64,000 nt of DNA from Reichenbachiella carrageenanivorans (lineage in GTDB: Bacteria; Bacteroidota; Bacteroidia; Cytophagales; Cyclobacteriaceae): positions 3,629,501 to 3,693,500 of the forward strand of contig NZ_CP106735.1 in assembly GCF_025639805.1 (NCBI RefSeq), read 5' to 3'. Of this stretch, positions 34,086 through 44,509 are shown in pieces. The stretch's first letter is position 1. Every line of letters begins with the position of its first letter. Made by a program: the position numbers and the translations under genes. Under the pieces are notes generated by a model. It made no database searches. It saw only the letters and a program-made list of their open reading frames with translations, and was not told the origin of the DNA.

Positions 34086-36626
34086 TTATTCTTTTTCGTT
34101 ATTCTCGTCGGCAGAAGGTGTTTCACCATCCTGATTCTCCATTTCAGGTTCTTCCTCTCCTTCTATTCTTTCAATTTTCTCAACAGACGAGATTTCATCT
34201 TTCTCTCCTAGTTTGATCAGACGTACACCTTGAGTAGCTCTACCCATTACTCTCAGGTCGGCTACTGCCAATCTGATGGTAATGCCAGATTTATTGATAA
34301 TCATCAAATCATCTGTATCTACTACTTCCTTGATGGCTACGAGTGCACCAGTTTTTTCTGTGATGTTCATGGCTTTCACTCCTTTTCCACCACGCTTGGT
34401 AATTCTATAAGCTTCGATATCAGACCGCTTACCATAGCCTTTTTCAGTTACCACCAGTAGGTTGGCTTCTTCTCTTGCTACACATACCATACCGATTACG
34501 TAATCATCTGCACCTTCTAGACGTACTGCTCGTACACCAGCTGCGGTTCTGCCCATTGGACGAACGTCTTGCTCGTTGAAATGGATGGCTTTACCTGATT
34601 TTTTAGCAATTACAATATGGTTATTGCCATTGGTAAGATTCACGTTGAGCAATTCATCGCCTTCGTGGATGGTAATGGCATTGATACCATTCTGACGTGG
34701 TCTAGAGTAAGCTTCCAATGAAGTCTTCTTGATCACTCCTTGCTTGGTACACATTACGATGAAGTTGTTATTGATGTAGTCTTCGTCGGTGAGGTTATTC
34801 ACATTGATGACTGCCCGTATTGCGTCTTCACTTTCTATATTGATCAGGTTCTGAATGGCTCTACCTTTCGTGGCTTTTTGACCTTCAGGAATTTCCCAAA
34901 CCTTTTTCCAGAATACTTTACCTAACTCAGTGAAAATCAGCAAGTAATTGTGTGTGGAAGCGACAAATAAATGCTCTGTAAAATCGTCTGTTTTGGTAGT
35001 TGCACCTCTTGATCCTACGCCGCCTCTGCCTTGTGTTCTGTATTCAGTAAGTGGTGTTCTTTTTATGTATCCTTCGTGTGAAATAGTAATGACCATTTCT
35101 TCGTCAGGAATCATATCTTCTGCTGTGAAATCATCTGCGGCATGCTCAATGACAGAACGACGCTCATCGCCATATTTGTCTTTGAGCTCAGTCAGTTCTT
35201 CTTTGATGATATCCATTCGCATCTCTTCACTTTCAAGAATTGCTCTTAAGTGATCGATCAGTTTCATGATCTCATCATATTCTTTTTGGATTTTCTCTCT
35301 TTCAAGACCTGTTAGTCTTTGGAGCCTCATTTCCAAAATGGCTTTCGCCTGAATTTCACTCAATTCAAATTTCTCCATCAAGCCAGCTTTGGCTATATCT
35401 GGGTCTTTCGAATTTCTGATCAAGCTGATGACTTCGTCTAGATTGTCGAGTGCGATCAAATACCCTTGTAGGATATGAGCTCTTTTCTCTGCTTCGTTTA
35501 GCTCATATTGCGTTCTACGAATCACTACTTCATGCCTGTGCTCCACAAAGTATTTGATCAGTTCCTTTAGATTCAAAGTATGCGGTCGACCTTTGACAAG
35601 TGCCACATTGTTGATGCCAAATGATGATTGTAGCTGGGTGTATTTGTATAGGTTGTTGAGTACGATGTTTGGTATCGCATCTTTTTTGATGTCATACACG
35701 ATACGCATACCGTCTCTATCGGATTCATCTCTAATATCTGAGATGCCTTCTATTTTTTTATCGTTAATCAAAGCCGCTGTCTTTTCGATCATGTTGGCTT
35801 TGTTCACCTGATAAGGGATTTCAGAAACAATAATCTGCTCTTTACCAGATTTGAGTGTTTCAAACTCTGCTTTGGCACGGAGTACGACACGGCCACGGCC
35901 AGTTTCATACCCTTGTCTTACGCCCTGGTAACCATAGATAGTGGCTCCTGTAGGAAAATCAGGTGCAGTAATGTGCTGCATCAATTCTGAAATCTCAATA
36001 TCGTTGTTGTTGATATAGGCGATCGTACCGTTGATCACTTCCGTAAGGTTGTGCGGAGCCATGTTGGTTGCCATACCTACAGCAATACCAGATGTTCCGT
36101 TTACCAATAGGTTAGGGAATTTTCCTGGCAATACGGAAGGTTCTTTCAATGAGTCATCAAAGTTGGGCTGGAAATCAACAGTTTCTTTATTGATGTCATG
36201 AAGCAATTCTTCGGCCATGCGCTTGAGTCGAGCTTCGGTATATCTCATCGCTGCTGGTGAATCACCATCTACAGACCCAAAGTTACCTTGTCCGTCTACC
36301 AAAGGATATCTCAAAGACCACTCTTGTGCCATACGCACCATGGTGTCATATACAGATGAGTCGCCGTGTGGGTGATACTTACCCAACACTTCCCCGACAA
36401 TCCTTGCAGATTTTTTGTACGCTCTGTTGTGCAATACACCTAAATCTAGCATACCATACAGTACTCTTCTATGTACTGGTTTCAATCCATCACGTACATC
36501 TGGTAAAGCTCTAGAAATGATAACTGACATTGAATAATCAATGTATGCGCCACGCATTTCATCTTCGATATTGATAGGTATTATATTCTGATCGCCTAAT
36601 GGTAGGTTTTCGTTGTCTTCAGCCAT
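34086..36626 (-). CDS. gyrA: DNA gyrase subunit A
   Basis: This 846-residue subunit breaks and rejoins DNA in type II topoisomerase gyrase (with GyrB and ATP). The catalytic Tyr129 is in [10 protein letters not shown]. The quinolone-determining stretch [10 protein letters not shown] has Ser90 and Asp94 at the positions of E. coli Ser83 and Asp87, so the common resistance changes are absent. The C-terminal beta-pinwheel has the GyrA box as QGRGGVG, which separates it from ParC. The tail is strongly acidic ([11 protein letters not shown]). gyrB is not in the window. Confidence 0.97.
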   Translation of the reverse strand: MAEDNENLPLGDQNIIPINIEDEMRGAYIDYSMSVIISRALPDVRDGLKPVHRRVLYGMLDLGVLHNRAYKKSARIVGEVLGKYHPHGDSSVYDTMVRMAQEWSLRYPLVDGQGNFGSVDGDSPAAMRYTEARLKRMAEELLHDINKETVDFQPNFDDSLKEPSVLPGKFPNLLVNGTSGIAVGMATNMAPHNLTEVINGTIAYINNNDIEISELMQHITAPDFPTGATIYGYQGVRQGYETGRGRVVLRAKAEFETLKSGKEQIIVSEIPYQVNKANMIEKTAALINDKKIEGISDIRDESDRDGMRIVYDIKKDAIPNIVLNNLYKYTQLQSSFGINNVALVKGRPHTLNLKELIKYFVEHRHEVVIRRTQYELNEAEKRAHILQGYLIALDNLDEVISLIRNSKDPDIAKAGLMEKFELSEIQAKAILEMRLQRLTGLEREKIQKEYDEIMKLIDHLRAILESEEMRMDIIKEELTELKDKYGDERRSVIEHAADDFTAEDMIPDEEMVITISHEGYIKRTPLTEYRTQGRGGVGSRGATTKTDDFTEHLFVASTHNYLLIFTELGKVFWKKVWEIPEGQKATKGRAIQNLINIESEDAIRAVINVNNLTDEDYINNNFIVMCTKQGVIKKTSLEAYSRPRQNGINAITIHEGDELLNVNLTNGNNHIVIAKKSGKAIHFNEQDVRPMGRTAAGVRAVRLEGADDYVIGMVCVAREEANLLVVTEKGYGKRSDIEAYRITKRGGKGVKAMNITEKTGALVAIKEVVDTDDLMIINKSGITIRLAVADLRVMGRATQGVRLIKLGEKDEISSVEKIERIEGEEEPEMENQDGETPSADENNEKE

Positions 36627-36775
36627 AAAATTTTAAATAATGACAAGCAAATTAAGTTCGCAATTTAACGAAATTTCTACCTAAAATTCACCATCTGAAG
36701 CAACAATGTGACCGAAAGAAATAAACTATTTTTTAAGGATTGTAGGAGACAATATTGGGTTGGATATTTCTTCCA

Positions 36776-37852
36776 TCAATAGGGGTTCATCTTCTTCCTA
36801 TTCTTGAATTTATATCGCCAGAGTTTGCGATGGTTTTGACCCACTTTTGGATTTTGATGTTTCCATATAGGTTGCCCTCTCACTTCACTGACACGGCCTG
36901 TTTGTGGATCTGTATATAGGTGTTTGAGCTGCACATGATCACTTTTCATCGGTGATCGAGGAATCTCTGGAATGGTGATACTAATACCTACATTGACTTT
37001 GAAAGCTGGGTTTTTATGCTGGATAGAACCTCCCCCTTCTGGAATGTTTATGCTATAATTTTTAAAATCATACGATGGCTTGACAATAACTCTAAAATAC
37101 TCAGATAAATTTTTCTCAATTGAAATTCCAAAATTAACAAGCATCCCTTGACTCATTAGACTAGAATTAAAATTCTTACCCATCTTATTTTTTCCTAATT
37201 CTAGCTCGGCGGCAAATGAGTAATCCCAAAAATCGTAAAATTTATATCCAAGGTTTAAAAAGTAACTGAAGTAAACTGCTTTCTTAAAATTAGGTTCATA
37301 ATTGCGAATACCCATATCAGATACAGTAGGGCTTAACGACTTGATCGTATGAAATTCCAAGCTCATGCCTAGCCCTATTCTGAAATTTTGATAGTTGTAT
37401 CGTATACCTAGATTGATGGGGATGCCCCACCCCTTGCCTTTGAACCCCAGGTTTAATGAATCTGCATTGTAGGTGCTTAACCCTTGATTTAATTCAGGGT
37501 TACCAACTGGATTCGCCAATGGCGAATATGGGACGTCGTATATATCATTGACTATAATGGTGTCTGCCAGCGTAGGGTCATTTAGCCAGTTTCTATAGGC
37601 TGGAAATGAAGCTCCTAGCGGCTGTCCTGTATCTGGTGTGATAAATTGCTCGGTGTCTGTTTGTAAGTAATAGTAGCCACTGAGATCATGGCTGTATGTA
37701 GTGGCGTTGTAACCAGTACTAAATGTGATCGAAAACTGATTGAGAACTGCTCGCACGGGCGAACGATAGATTTCATCTGGATCTATAGGATACTCTTGTG
37801 CGAGTGATACGCCAGAGCATAAGACGAGATATATTAATATTCTATATTTCAA
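36776..37852 (-). CDS. Predicted outer-membrane beta-barrel protein
   Basis: In this 358-residue protein, a signal peptide (YRILIYLVLCSGVSLAQ) is followed by many alternating, aromatic-rich strands (FSITFSTGYNATTYSH, NFRIGLGMSLEFHTI, YFRVIVKPSYDFKNY). That is typical of an outer-membrane barrel of about 10-12 strands. The tail is basic (KLWRYKFKNRKK). It is 19 bases after the FKBP lipoprotein, probably the same operon, and the FKBP protein could help it fold (inference). No named family recognised. Confidence 0.7.
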   Translation of the reverse strand: MKYRILIYLVLCSGVSLAQEYPIDPDEIYRSPVRAVLNQFSITFSTGYNATTYSHDLSGYYYLQTDTEQFITPDTGQPLGASFPAYRNWLNDPTLADTIIVNDIYDVPYSPLANPVGNPELNQGLSTYNADSLNLGFKGKGWGIPINLGIRYNYQNFRIGLGMSLEFHTIKSLSPTVSDMGIRNYEPNFKKAVYFSYFLNLGYKFYDFWDYSFAAELELGKNKMGKNFNSSLMSQGMLVNFGISIEKNLSEYFRVIVKPSYDFKNYSINIPEGGGSIQHKNPAFKVNVGISITIPEIPRSPMKSDHVQLKHLYTDPQTGRVSEVRGQPIWKHQNPKVGQNHRKLWRYKFKNRKKMNPY

Positions 37853-37871
37853 TGAGTTGACAATCGTTTGA

Positions 37872-38939
37872 TTAAGGGTTGTTTAATAGATTGACTTCGA
37901 AAGTTACAATCTGGTATGGCTTGACTTTAGTCGCGTATTGAGGGATTATTTCTAACGCTACAAATTCCTGTTTGTCTGCCTGTGGGATCACCAGACCTAC
38001 ACTTTCTCCATAAGCTTTGTGTGAAGGTAAAATAATCAAAGCGGATTCGCCTTTTTCCATCATTCCTACGCCTGCGTCTAATCCTGTGATTACCTCTCCC
38101 GAGCCGAAAGTATACTCGAATATATTAGCTCCTGTCCTTCTGTCAAACTCTGTGCCGTCAAGACCGCTACCTACATAGTTAATACTGACTAATTCATTGT
38201 TTTTTACAGTGGCATTGGCTGTTCCTGCCTGTTGTCTTTTGTAGTAGATCTGATCAGAAGAAGCATATTCTACAGGATCTAAAGGGTGAGCTGTAGTGTT
38301 ATTAAGGTCTTCTGAGACGATGTAAGCATTGATAGCATCGAGTTCTACGGCTAATACATCTGATTCGTTTTGAATCGCAACCAGCTCTACTTCAATTTCT
38401 AGAATGGCATGAGACGGAATAAGACTACTGAATGAATAATCGCCATACCCAAGTGTCGATGGGATATAAAAAATAAAGGTTTCCCCTACTTTCATCTTAG
38501 CTAGCCCAAGATCCAGACCTACTGGGTAAACGGCGTTTACTCCTTGTTTGAGCAATAAAGAATCGTGTGTGTTTTTGACTCTGGCATCATATCCTGATCC
38601 GCCCATGACTTTGGCCGAATAGAAGATACTGAGGATTTTCCCATTGGCTTGTGTATCTCCCGTTGGGTTTTCAGTAACTATAGTGTAATAAATACCTGAA
38701 TCATCTTTTGTAGCAGTCAGGTTGTTTTCAGCCAGATAGGCTTCTATTTTTTCCTGATCGGCATAGAGTAGATCAGAAGAACCTGCGTCATCATCGCTGC
38801 ACCCAACCAAAGTCAGGCTTATGCAAAAGCCAATAAGTATACAAATGCGATTGAGATTAAAAATCAAGGTTCTAGCTATTTTCCACAAATTGATGAAATA
38901 ACGACGAGAATGGAAATAAATTTTGACATTATCTTTCAC
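37872..38939 (-). CDS. Lipoprotein with two FKBP-type peptidyl-prolyl isomerase domains
   Basis: In this 355-residue protein a lipobox (SLTLVGC at about residue 47) indicates a lipid-anchored envelope protein. The long stretch before it suggests the true start is an internal codon nearer the hydrophobic segment. Two FKBP domains follow: FYIPSTLGYGDYSF-SLIPSHAILEIEVELV in the first, and SINYVGSGLDGTEFDRR, LPSHKAYGESVG and IPQ in the second. They speed proline isomerisation in secreted proteins. Some active-site aromatics of the first domain are not obvious, so it may serve only as a chaperone. Confidence 0.85.
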   Translation of the reverse strand: MKDNVKIYFHSRRYFINLWKIARTLIFNLNRICILIGFCISLTLVGCSDDDAGSSDLLYADQEKIEAYLAENNLTATKDDSGIYYTIVTENPTGDTQANGKILSIFYSAKVMGGSGYDARVKNTHDSLLLKQGVNAVYPVGLDLGLAKMKVGETFIFYIPSTLGYGDYSFSSLIPSHAILEIEVELVAIQNESDVLAVELDAINAYIVSEDLNNTTAHPLDPVEYASSDQIYYKRQQAGTANATVKNNELVSINYVGSGLDGTEFDRRTGANIFEYTFGSGEVITGLDAGVGMMEKGESALIILPSHKAYGESVGLVIPQADKQEFVALEIIPQYATKVKPYQIVTFEVNLLNNP

Positions 38940-38954
38940 TTCTCTAGAGGAAAT

Positions 38955-38983
38955 AAAAAAGGCATACCTAATTAAGTATGCCT
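38955..38983 (-). terminator. Intrinsic terminator after the small exported protein
   Basis: An 8-bp stem AGGCATAC / GTATGCCT (38960-38967 and 38976-38983) is followed on the reverse strand by a run of T. It lies 20 bases after the stop of the gene at 39004 and just upstream of the FKBP gene. Confidence 0.8.
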
Positions 38984-39003
38984 CTTATTTTCTATTGGAG
39001 GAA

Positions 39004-39510
39004 TTATCCCTCGCCTTCTGTAGCTTCTTCTGAAGCTGTAGCCATACTCGCTACGATTTCATCGTATTGTGCTTTTACTGCAGCATCAGCTTTCAAGGCT
39101 TTCTTTACCTTATTGTATGTACCTGCACCTATTTCATCTTTTACCACGCCAGTATATTGCTCTTTAAACTCTGCCTTGAATGCTTCAATGCTTTTTTGAA
39201 TTTGTGCATAAGCAGCGATTTGTTCTTCTGTGGCTCCTGATTCAGCTATTTTAGTTTCATCTCCTTTGGCTTTATTTAGCTCATTGTACATTCTACCTCC
39301 ATCCATCAGCTCATTGCTTTTTACAGCTTCACTTATTTGAGCTTTCATATTGGATTTGAGTGTATCAATCTTCGCAGTAACTTGTGCATACAGTGTTAAC
39401 TCTTCACTAGTCACTTCCCCATCTTGTGCCATCGTCTTTGGGCAAATGGCCAAACAAGCGACCAACATTCCAAATACCAGTAGGCTATTCTTCAACTTCA
39501 CACTTTTCAT
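39004..39510 (-). CDS. Exported helical protein, DUF4168-like
   Basis: In this 168-residue protein, a signal peptide (SLLVFGMLVACLAICPKTMAQ) is followed by about 140 residues of charged helices with two internally similar halves (ELTLYAQVTAKIDTLKSNM and QIAAYAQIQKSIEAFKAEF). The pattern resembles DUF4168, an exported family of unknown role. It is acidic and rich in Ala, Glu and Lys. It is transcribed alone, closed by the terminator at 38955-38983. Confidence 0.6.
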   Translation of the reverse strand: MKSVKLKNSLLVFGMLVACLAICPKTMAQDGEVTSEELTLYAQVTAKIDTLKSNMKAQISEAVKSNELMDGGRMYNELNKAKGDETKIAESGATEEQIAAYAQIQKSIEAFKAEFKEQYTGVVKDEIGAGTYNKVKKALKADAAVKAQYDEIVASMATASEEATEGEG

Positions 39511-39653
39511 TTTTAAATATATTTTAATCGTTAATAATTAAACTAATCACGAATAAAGGCCGATTTGGGCAATATGTCAAGTATTTCGGGTATTAATCAG
39601 GCAAAAGAGGAATAGTATATATCTTCGCTTTTCTATTACAAGCTTATATCTTT

Positions 39654-40007
39654 ATGAATAAAATATACTACTTAGCGACTTGCAGCACTTGCCAAAGAAT
39701 CATCAAAGAACTGGGCATATCTGAAGAGAATTTTGAAATGCATGACATCAAATCTCAGCCCATGACAACGGCTCAGGTGAACGAAATGAAAGCATTAAGC
39801 GGAAGCTATGAATCACTATTTAGCCGTAGAGCGATGAAGTACAAATCTATGGGCTTGGCTTCTCAATCGCTGACGGAAGAGGATTATAAAAAGCTGATCG
39901 TAGAAGAATACACTTTTTTGAAACGACCTGTTTTTCTGATTGATAATGAAATCTTTATTGGCAACTCCAAAAAAGTGGTGGAAGCCGTACAGGCGAAACT
40001 TACCTAA
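39654..40007 (+). CDS. ArsC/Spx-family thioredoxin-fold protein
   Basis: In this 117-residue protein the redox motif CSTC (Cys10 and Cys13), followed by QR, and FLKRPVFLIDNEIFIGN near the end are hallmarks of the ArsC/Spx/MgsR family. Arsenate reductases carry CX5R with a single essential Cys, and Spx has CxxC; this one has CxxC, so it is nearer to Spx or YffB-like proteins. No arsenic genes are nearby. It may respond to thiol stress. Its stop overlaps the convergent gene by 4 bases. Confidence 0.85.
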   Translation: MNKIYYLATCSTCQRIIKELGISEENFEMHDIKSQPMTTAQVNEMKALSGSYESLFSRRAMKYKSMGLASQSLTEEDYKKLIVEEYTFLKRPVFLIDNEIFIGNSKKVVEAVQAKLT

Positions 40008-41404
40008 TAAGAATATTGCTGCCGCCTAGGTATGCTTTCAAGCGAAAAAAAAGTATGAAAGATCGTTTCACCCTTTTTCATATCAAATTTAAATTCATGA
40101 TTTTGAACGGGCTCTGAACCTGAGCCGATGTGCAGCCGAGTGGTGCTTGTCCCTTCTGGAAGTGTCGCTCGTGTATAGTAGATCGTATGAGGAATCGTCT
40201 GCCAGTTTCGTGTGTCGGCTTTTTCGGTCATGGCATTGAACACACCCAATGCTGCCCCCCACCCTTCACTTTCTTCTCGCAGTTGTTTTTCAGCGGCTTT
40301 TTTGATAGCCAGCCTAAGCAATGACTTACTCAATTCTAACCCCATGCGTTGGTTCAAGGAGTAAAAGGCTATTTTATTGATATCCTCAGCTTTTTCCAAC
40401 TTATACGTTTGGTCATCGACAACTAGGGAGGCTTCATGAAAAACAGGCATACGCTCGTTGTATTTAGGTATCGTGACTCTATAAAACTCTAAGTCGGACA
40501 GATTTCCATTTGACTCTTCATCATCGGAGTCGAGCCAAAATGGAAAACTCATATTCATATCAGCATTATTGAAGGTAACCATTCCGCTTTCACCATGTAC
40601 GACCGTAAAATTGATAGAAAACTCATCTTTGACGGGGCCCAAACCATTGTTCCATAGAAAAACCAAATCACCTCCTGAATTTCTGGATGGCACGTATTTC
40701 ATGTTAAATTCCTTTTCGAATCTATCCAATTCATCATTGAATCCGATCAAGTAGGCTGTTCGCAAGATATCTTTTTTGAGTTGTTCAGGAGCTGGTACGG
40801 CAAACATTGTGACATAATCCTCCTTATATATGTTGTAGGCGTTTCGGTAAGCGATAAAGGCATTGTTGTAATCCTGATCGGCGTCATAGATCAACCCCAT
40901 TAGATTATGAATAAAGGCGTCTCTTTTGTACCGAGCATCGCTTTTGTATTTTTCGTTGAGTTTGAGCAAGCGCTCATTGAGTCGTCTACATTCTACCAAG
41001 GCACTTTCCCGATCACCCATTTTCAGGTAGTTCAATGCTTTGTAATATAGTAATAACAGATGTTCGTGATCTTCTCCTTTGTATTCGATTACTGTAGGGT
41101 TGATCACAAAAGCACCAGCCTCATTGAAGTAATTGGTACGGTAATCCTCTCCATAAATGAAAGCTTTTTCAAAATACTGGTTACTTTCTTCTGGTTTGCC
41201 TAGCATAGCTGCTACAGTGCCTCTATTGAGGAAGTAGAGGAATTTCTCCTTACTATTTGCCGCTTTTTTGTTTTGTTCCAATACCTTTTCAGCCTCCTCC
41301 ATTCGACCAGACTCAAAGTCTTGATTGAAGACCAGATTCATTTGGTAATAAGTCGCACAGCTTAGCAAAAAGCAAAGGGGCAGCACTTGATAAATTTTTT
41401 TCAT
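40004..41404 (-). CDS. COG3014-family lipoprotein
   Basis: 466 residues from ATG at 41404 (the longer reading adds 21 residues without signal features). The lipobox is LCFLLSC. TPR-like helices follow (FLNRGTVAAMLGKPEESNQYFEKA, IHNLMGLIYDADQDYNNAF) and then a beta-rich C-terminal half. COG3014 proteins are commonly encoded next to LpoB-like lipoproteins, as here, and are presumed to act with them at the outer membrane in control of peptidoglycan synthesis (inference from context). A strong hairpin separates the two genes. Confidence 0.75.
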   Translation of the reverse strand: MKKIYQVLPLCFLLSCATYYQMNLVFNQDFESGRMEEAEKVLEQNKKAANSKEKFLYFLNRGTVAAMLGKPEESNQYFEKAFIYGEDYRTNYFNEAGAFVINPTVIEYKGEDHEHLLLLYYKALNYLKMGDRESALVECRRLNERLLKLNEKYKSDARYKRDAFIHNLMGLIYDADQDYNNAFIAYRNAYNIYKEDYVTMFAVPAPEQLKKDILRTAYLIGFNDELDRFEKEFNMKYVPSRNSGGDLVFLWNNGLGPVKDEFSINFTVVHGESGMVTFNNADMNMSFPFWLDSDDEESNGNLSDLEFYRVTIPKYNERMPVFHEASLVVDDQTYKLEKAEDINKIAFYSLNQRMGLELSKSLLRLAIKKAAEKQLREESEGWGAALGVFNAMTEKADTRNWQTIPHTIYYTRATLPEGTSTTRLHIGSGSEPVQNHEFKFDMKKGETIFHTFFSLESIPRRQQYSY

Positions 41405-41440
41405 TATCAACGTAAAGGGTAGTGTTTCAGGTATTATATG

Positions 41441-41477
41441 AAAAAGCTGTCTTATGTTTTGGCACATAAGACAGCTT
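41441..41477 (-). terminator. Strong hairpin/terminator between lpoB-like and COG3014 genes
   Basis: A perfect 14-bp stem, AAGCTGTCTTATGT / ACATAAGACAGCTT (41444-41457 and 41464-41477), has a 6-base loop and is followed on the reverse strand by T5. It would end the LpoB-like transcript about 40 bases before the COG3014 start. The second gene thus needs its own promoter or depends on read-through. Confidence 0.8.
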
Positions 41478-41492
41478 CTGATTTTGGCTTAC

Positions 41493-42068
41493 TTAGTTCT
41501 TGATGTACTTCTTGATTTCTTTGTCTCCAATCCAAACTTTTTCGCTTGATTCGATACTTGCTAGCTCAAGATTTACCTTATAGTTTACTACTTTTTCTTT
41601 CTTGTAAGAATCCGTCACAGAGGTGATTACACCAAACATCATAAAGTCTGCGCCTAGCTCTTTTCCCCATTTAGCCTGAGTCTCGATAGAAGCAAAATCG
41701 CCTTGCTGAGCGCGCTCTTCTCTTAGTTTCTCTCTAAATACAGAATTTTGTACCACTCTCACCAATCCTGAGTTGATAAACTCTCTTTCTACGTCTTTAA
41801 TGAAAGTTTCTGATTCGATATGCTCAGAGCTTTTGTTGGCGATGTTGCCTACAATCACCACAGGTCTGTCGTCATTTGCATTTCTAAAATCGCTGATCCA
41901 AGGTCTGTTCAACACGTCTTTGATCATTTCTTCGGCTACTAGTTTAGAATCCGTATCATTCCATCGGCCACTTAGGTCTATTTGCTGGTCTGGGCTCACT
42001 CTAGTCACAGTACGCGAACATGAGGTCATCAATGCAACAGCAGTCAAAATAATGGTTAGTCTTTTCAT
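41493..42068 (-). CDS. LpoB-like lipoprotein (penicillin-binding-protein activator)
   Basis: 191 residues from ATG at 42068. The signal and lipobox are TIILTAVALMTSC. The LpoB/CsgG-type domain shows RPVVIVGNIANKSSEHIE, the FIKDVEREFINSGLVRVVQN helix and GADFMMFGVITSV. In E. coli LpoB is an outer-membrane lipoprotein that stimulates PBP1b. Here the role in Bacteroidota is by homology only. The partner COG3014 gene follows. Confidence 0.82.
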   Translation of the reverse strand: MKRLTIILTAVALMTSCSRTVTRVSPDQQIDLSGRWNDTDSKLVAEEMIKDVLNRPWISDFRNANDDRPVVIVGNIANKSSEHIESETFIKDVEREFINSGLVRVVQNSVFREKLREERAQQGDFASIETQAKWGKELGADFMMFGVITSVTDSYKKEKVVNYKVNLELASIESSEKVWIGDKEIKKYIKN

Positions 42069-42096
42069 CAATTTTATCTTTTAATGGTTTTTAATT

Positions 42097-44463
42097 TTAA
42101 AATTTAGCAATCACCCGAAGATTCAAAAATCTTGCCGATAATGCATTGGGTACGGCAAACTGATTGCCTACTACGTCTTGTATCCAAGTGTAAGATATGG
42201 TGTTTTCGGCACCTAGGGCATTTAAAAGTTCTAATCCAATCCATAAAGAATTAGGACTCAATGTTTTATCATTTTCGAATTCAAAACTCTTTGAAAAACC
42301 TAAATCTAATCTATAATATTCATCTCCACTAAATTCATTCCGAAGATCATCATTGCCTGGAGGCCCAAATGGCAACCCACTACCAAAAAGCATATTGACG
42401 CTTACTTTAATGCTCGGATCGTTGGGCAAGTGGTCCTGAAAGAAGATACCCAAATTGATCAGCTGATCTGTTGGCCTTCTGACATATCCATTGCCCTCTT
42501 GGAGGTCTTCCATAGTCTTGAGTATGCCCAAACTAAACCACGACTCTGTGCCTTCGATAAATTCGCCATTGACCCTGAAGTCTGCACCATACGCATAGGC
42601 TTTGGCTTGGTTTGTAGCGAAGTATCTGATTTTGATATTATTGACATCATAGGGGTTTACATCCCACAGGTATTTATAATACAAGTCTGTACTGAACTTG
42701 AATGGTCTCCCCCAAGCCATAAAATGGCGATCCATACCCCCTACTACATGTAAGGAAGATTGGGCTTTTACGTCAGGATTGATCTGACCATCCCGACCAC
42801 GCAACTCTCGGTAAAATGGGTGCTGCTGATACAGTCCTGTAGCGAGCCTAAGTGTTGTACTGCGGCGCACACCTACACGATAGGCGTATTGGATTCGTGG
42901 ACTGACTAGCAACTGATTGCTATACGACCAGTAACTGAGTCTAGTGCCTATATTGAGCGAATGTAGCGAATCTGTAGAGTTCAAAGTGTATTGGGCAAAA
43001 CCTGACAGCTTGTGCGACTGAATATCGATGGCATTGTCTGCTGCAAACGTGACGTGCGAGTAGTCCGCCGAGTCTGTAAAGGCATATTCCTTCAAGCGAT
43101 CGTCTAAGCTCTCATAATCCCATGACATGCCAAACGCTAAGACATCGTTGTCTATATAGATTTCATTTTTCTGTTCTACGGTCAGCACTTTCGCTTCTAG
43201 TTTATTTCGACCATAGGTATAATTGCTCCCGATACCACGCACGGTCACACACTCATTGAATCGGTTAGACCCTGGGTCACGGTTTACATCGCAAAGCAAA
43301 TAGCCTCCTTCTACTTCATAGTTTTCTCGCTCTTGCGAATACACGCCAGAGACAATAAGGCGAGAGATAAAATCTTCATTAAACGAATGCGTAAGCACCA
43401 AGCCTGCCTGATGGGTATTATAGTCTAGTTTTTCTCTGCCTTCGAAAGCCGTCGACATTCTAAAAGAAGCCTGTATGGTACCAAACTCCGTTTCTTTCGA
43501 TTCGGGGATCGTCAGGTAGTTGTTGTGCGCAGAGGAGAGTAATAGCCCTAGTTTAGTATTTTGGCTTAGTTTTTTAGAAATAAACCCTTGAAAATCTGTG
43601 AACTTAGGCAAGTAGTTGCCATTCGTCTCTAGTGTGCCGAGTAGGTACTTGCTATTTTTATGGCGTACGCCAAAAGAATAATTGAGATCTCCTTTTTTAT
43701 TGATTCCGCCGTAATACAGGCTTCCGCCTAATAGACTTAAATTGATCGTGGCCTGGTTTCGCTGAGGTTCCTCATATTCTACGTTGAGTACCGACGACAG
43801 TTTGTCTCCATCTTTGGCTTGCCAGCCACCAGCCGAAAACTGTACATTTCCCACCATGTCGGCATTGATAAAGCCAAGTCCTTCTTGCCGACCTGCACTC
43901 ACCAAAAATGGGCGATAGATTTTAATACCGTTTACGTAGATCAGGTTTTCGTCGTAGTTGCCACCACGCACCGAATATACAGATGCCAGTTCATTGTTGC
44001 TCGTCACGCCAGGTAGCGTAGCTAGTACCTTACTAAAGTCGCCTGTAGCCGACGGCATGGTATAGGCATTTTTAGCATCTATTTCTATATTGCCGATTTC
44101 TCTCGTCTCTTCAAATCTACGTTCGAGTATATCCACACCAGAAAGGACTTGTGTTTTTTCGGTTAGTATCAAGCTAATTTCATCAGTTGGTCGATCTAGA
44201 TTAAGAACGGATGTTTTATATCTCAAATGTGAGAAAACAAGCTTGACAGGAAAGTTGTTTTTTGTTTTTAATGAAAATTCACCTTTTCGATTGGTGAGTG
44301 TAGAGGCAGAGTCGGGCAGCAATAAGATAAAAACATCGCTAATGGGCTGATTCAAAGAATCCAACACCACTCCTTTTACCGAAGTATTTTGCGCCTGCAG
44401 ATCCGTTTTGACAAAAGCCGAAAGGAGTAATAGTAAAAGAAGATGTTTCAAATAGTCGGGCAT
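42097..44463 (-). CDS. TonB-dependent receptor with carboxypeptidase-like N-terminal domain
   Basis: In this 788-residue protein, a signal peptide (LLLLLLLSAFVKTDLQAQ) is followed by a CarboxypepD_reg-like domain (VKGVVLDSLNQPISDV). A plug domain follows (ATLPGVTSNNELASVYSVRG, NYDENLIYVNGI), and then a beta barrel of about 22 strands ending in the aromatic LNLRVIAKF. It would import a bound nutrient through the outer membrane with TonB energy. No SusD partner is adjacent, so it is not a standard polysaccharide locus. It lies 46 bases after the S8 protease gene on the same strand, so substrates might be peptides (inference). Confidence 0.9.
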   Translation of the reverse strand: MPDYLKHLLLLLLLSAFVKTDLQAQNTSVKGVVLDSLNQPISDVFILLLPDSASTLTNRKGEFSLKTKNNFPVKLVFSHLRYKTSVLNLDRPTDEISLILTEKTQVLSGVDILERRFEETREIGNIEIDAKNAYTMPSATGDFSKVLATLPGVTSNNELASVYSVRGGNYDENLIYVNGIKIYRPFLVSAGRQEGLGFINADMVGNVQFSAGGWQAKDGDKLSSVLNVEYEEPQRNQATINLSLLGGSLYYGGINKKGDLNYSFGVRHKNSKYLLGTLETNGNYLPKFTDFQGFISKKLSQNTKLGLLLSSAHNNYLTIPESKETEFGTIQASFRMSTAFEGREKLDYNTHQAGLVLTHSFNEDFISRLIVSGVYSQERENYEVEGGYLLCDVNRDPGSNRFNECVTVRGIGSNYTYGRNKLEAKVLTVEQKNEIYIDNDVLAFGMSWDYESLDDRLKEYAFTDSADYSHVTFAADNAIDIQSHKLSGFAQYTLNSTDSLHSLNIGTRLSYWSYSNQLLVSPRIQYAYRVGVRRSTTLRLATGLYQQHPFYRELRGRDGQINPDVKAQSSLHVVGGMDRHFMAWGRPFKFSTDLYYKYLWDVNPYDVNNIKIRYFATNQAKAYAYGADFRVNGEFIEGTESWFSLGILKTMEDLQEGNGYVRRPTDQLINLGIFFQDHLPNDPSIKVSVNMLFGSGLPFGPPGNDDLRNEFSGDEYYRLDLGFSKSFEFENDKTLSPNSLWIGLELLNALGAENTISYTWIQDVVGNQFAVPNALSARFLNLRVIAKF

Positions 44464-44509
44464 GAATGCGTACTACAATTCGACCGCAATATATACATGG
44501 CTCTGCGAA

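Noticed and set aside
39654..40007. Arsenate reductase of an arsenic operon
   Set aside because: It has CxxC as in Spx-like proteins and no arsenic transport or regulator genes nearby.
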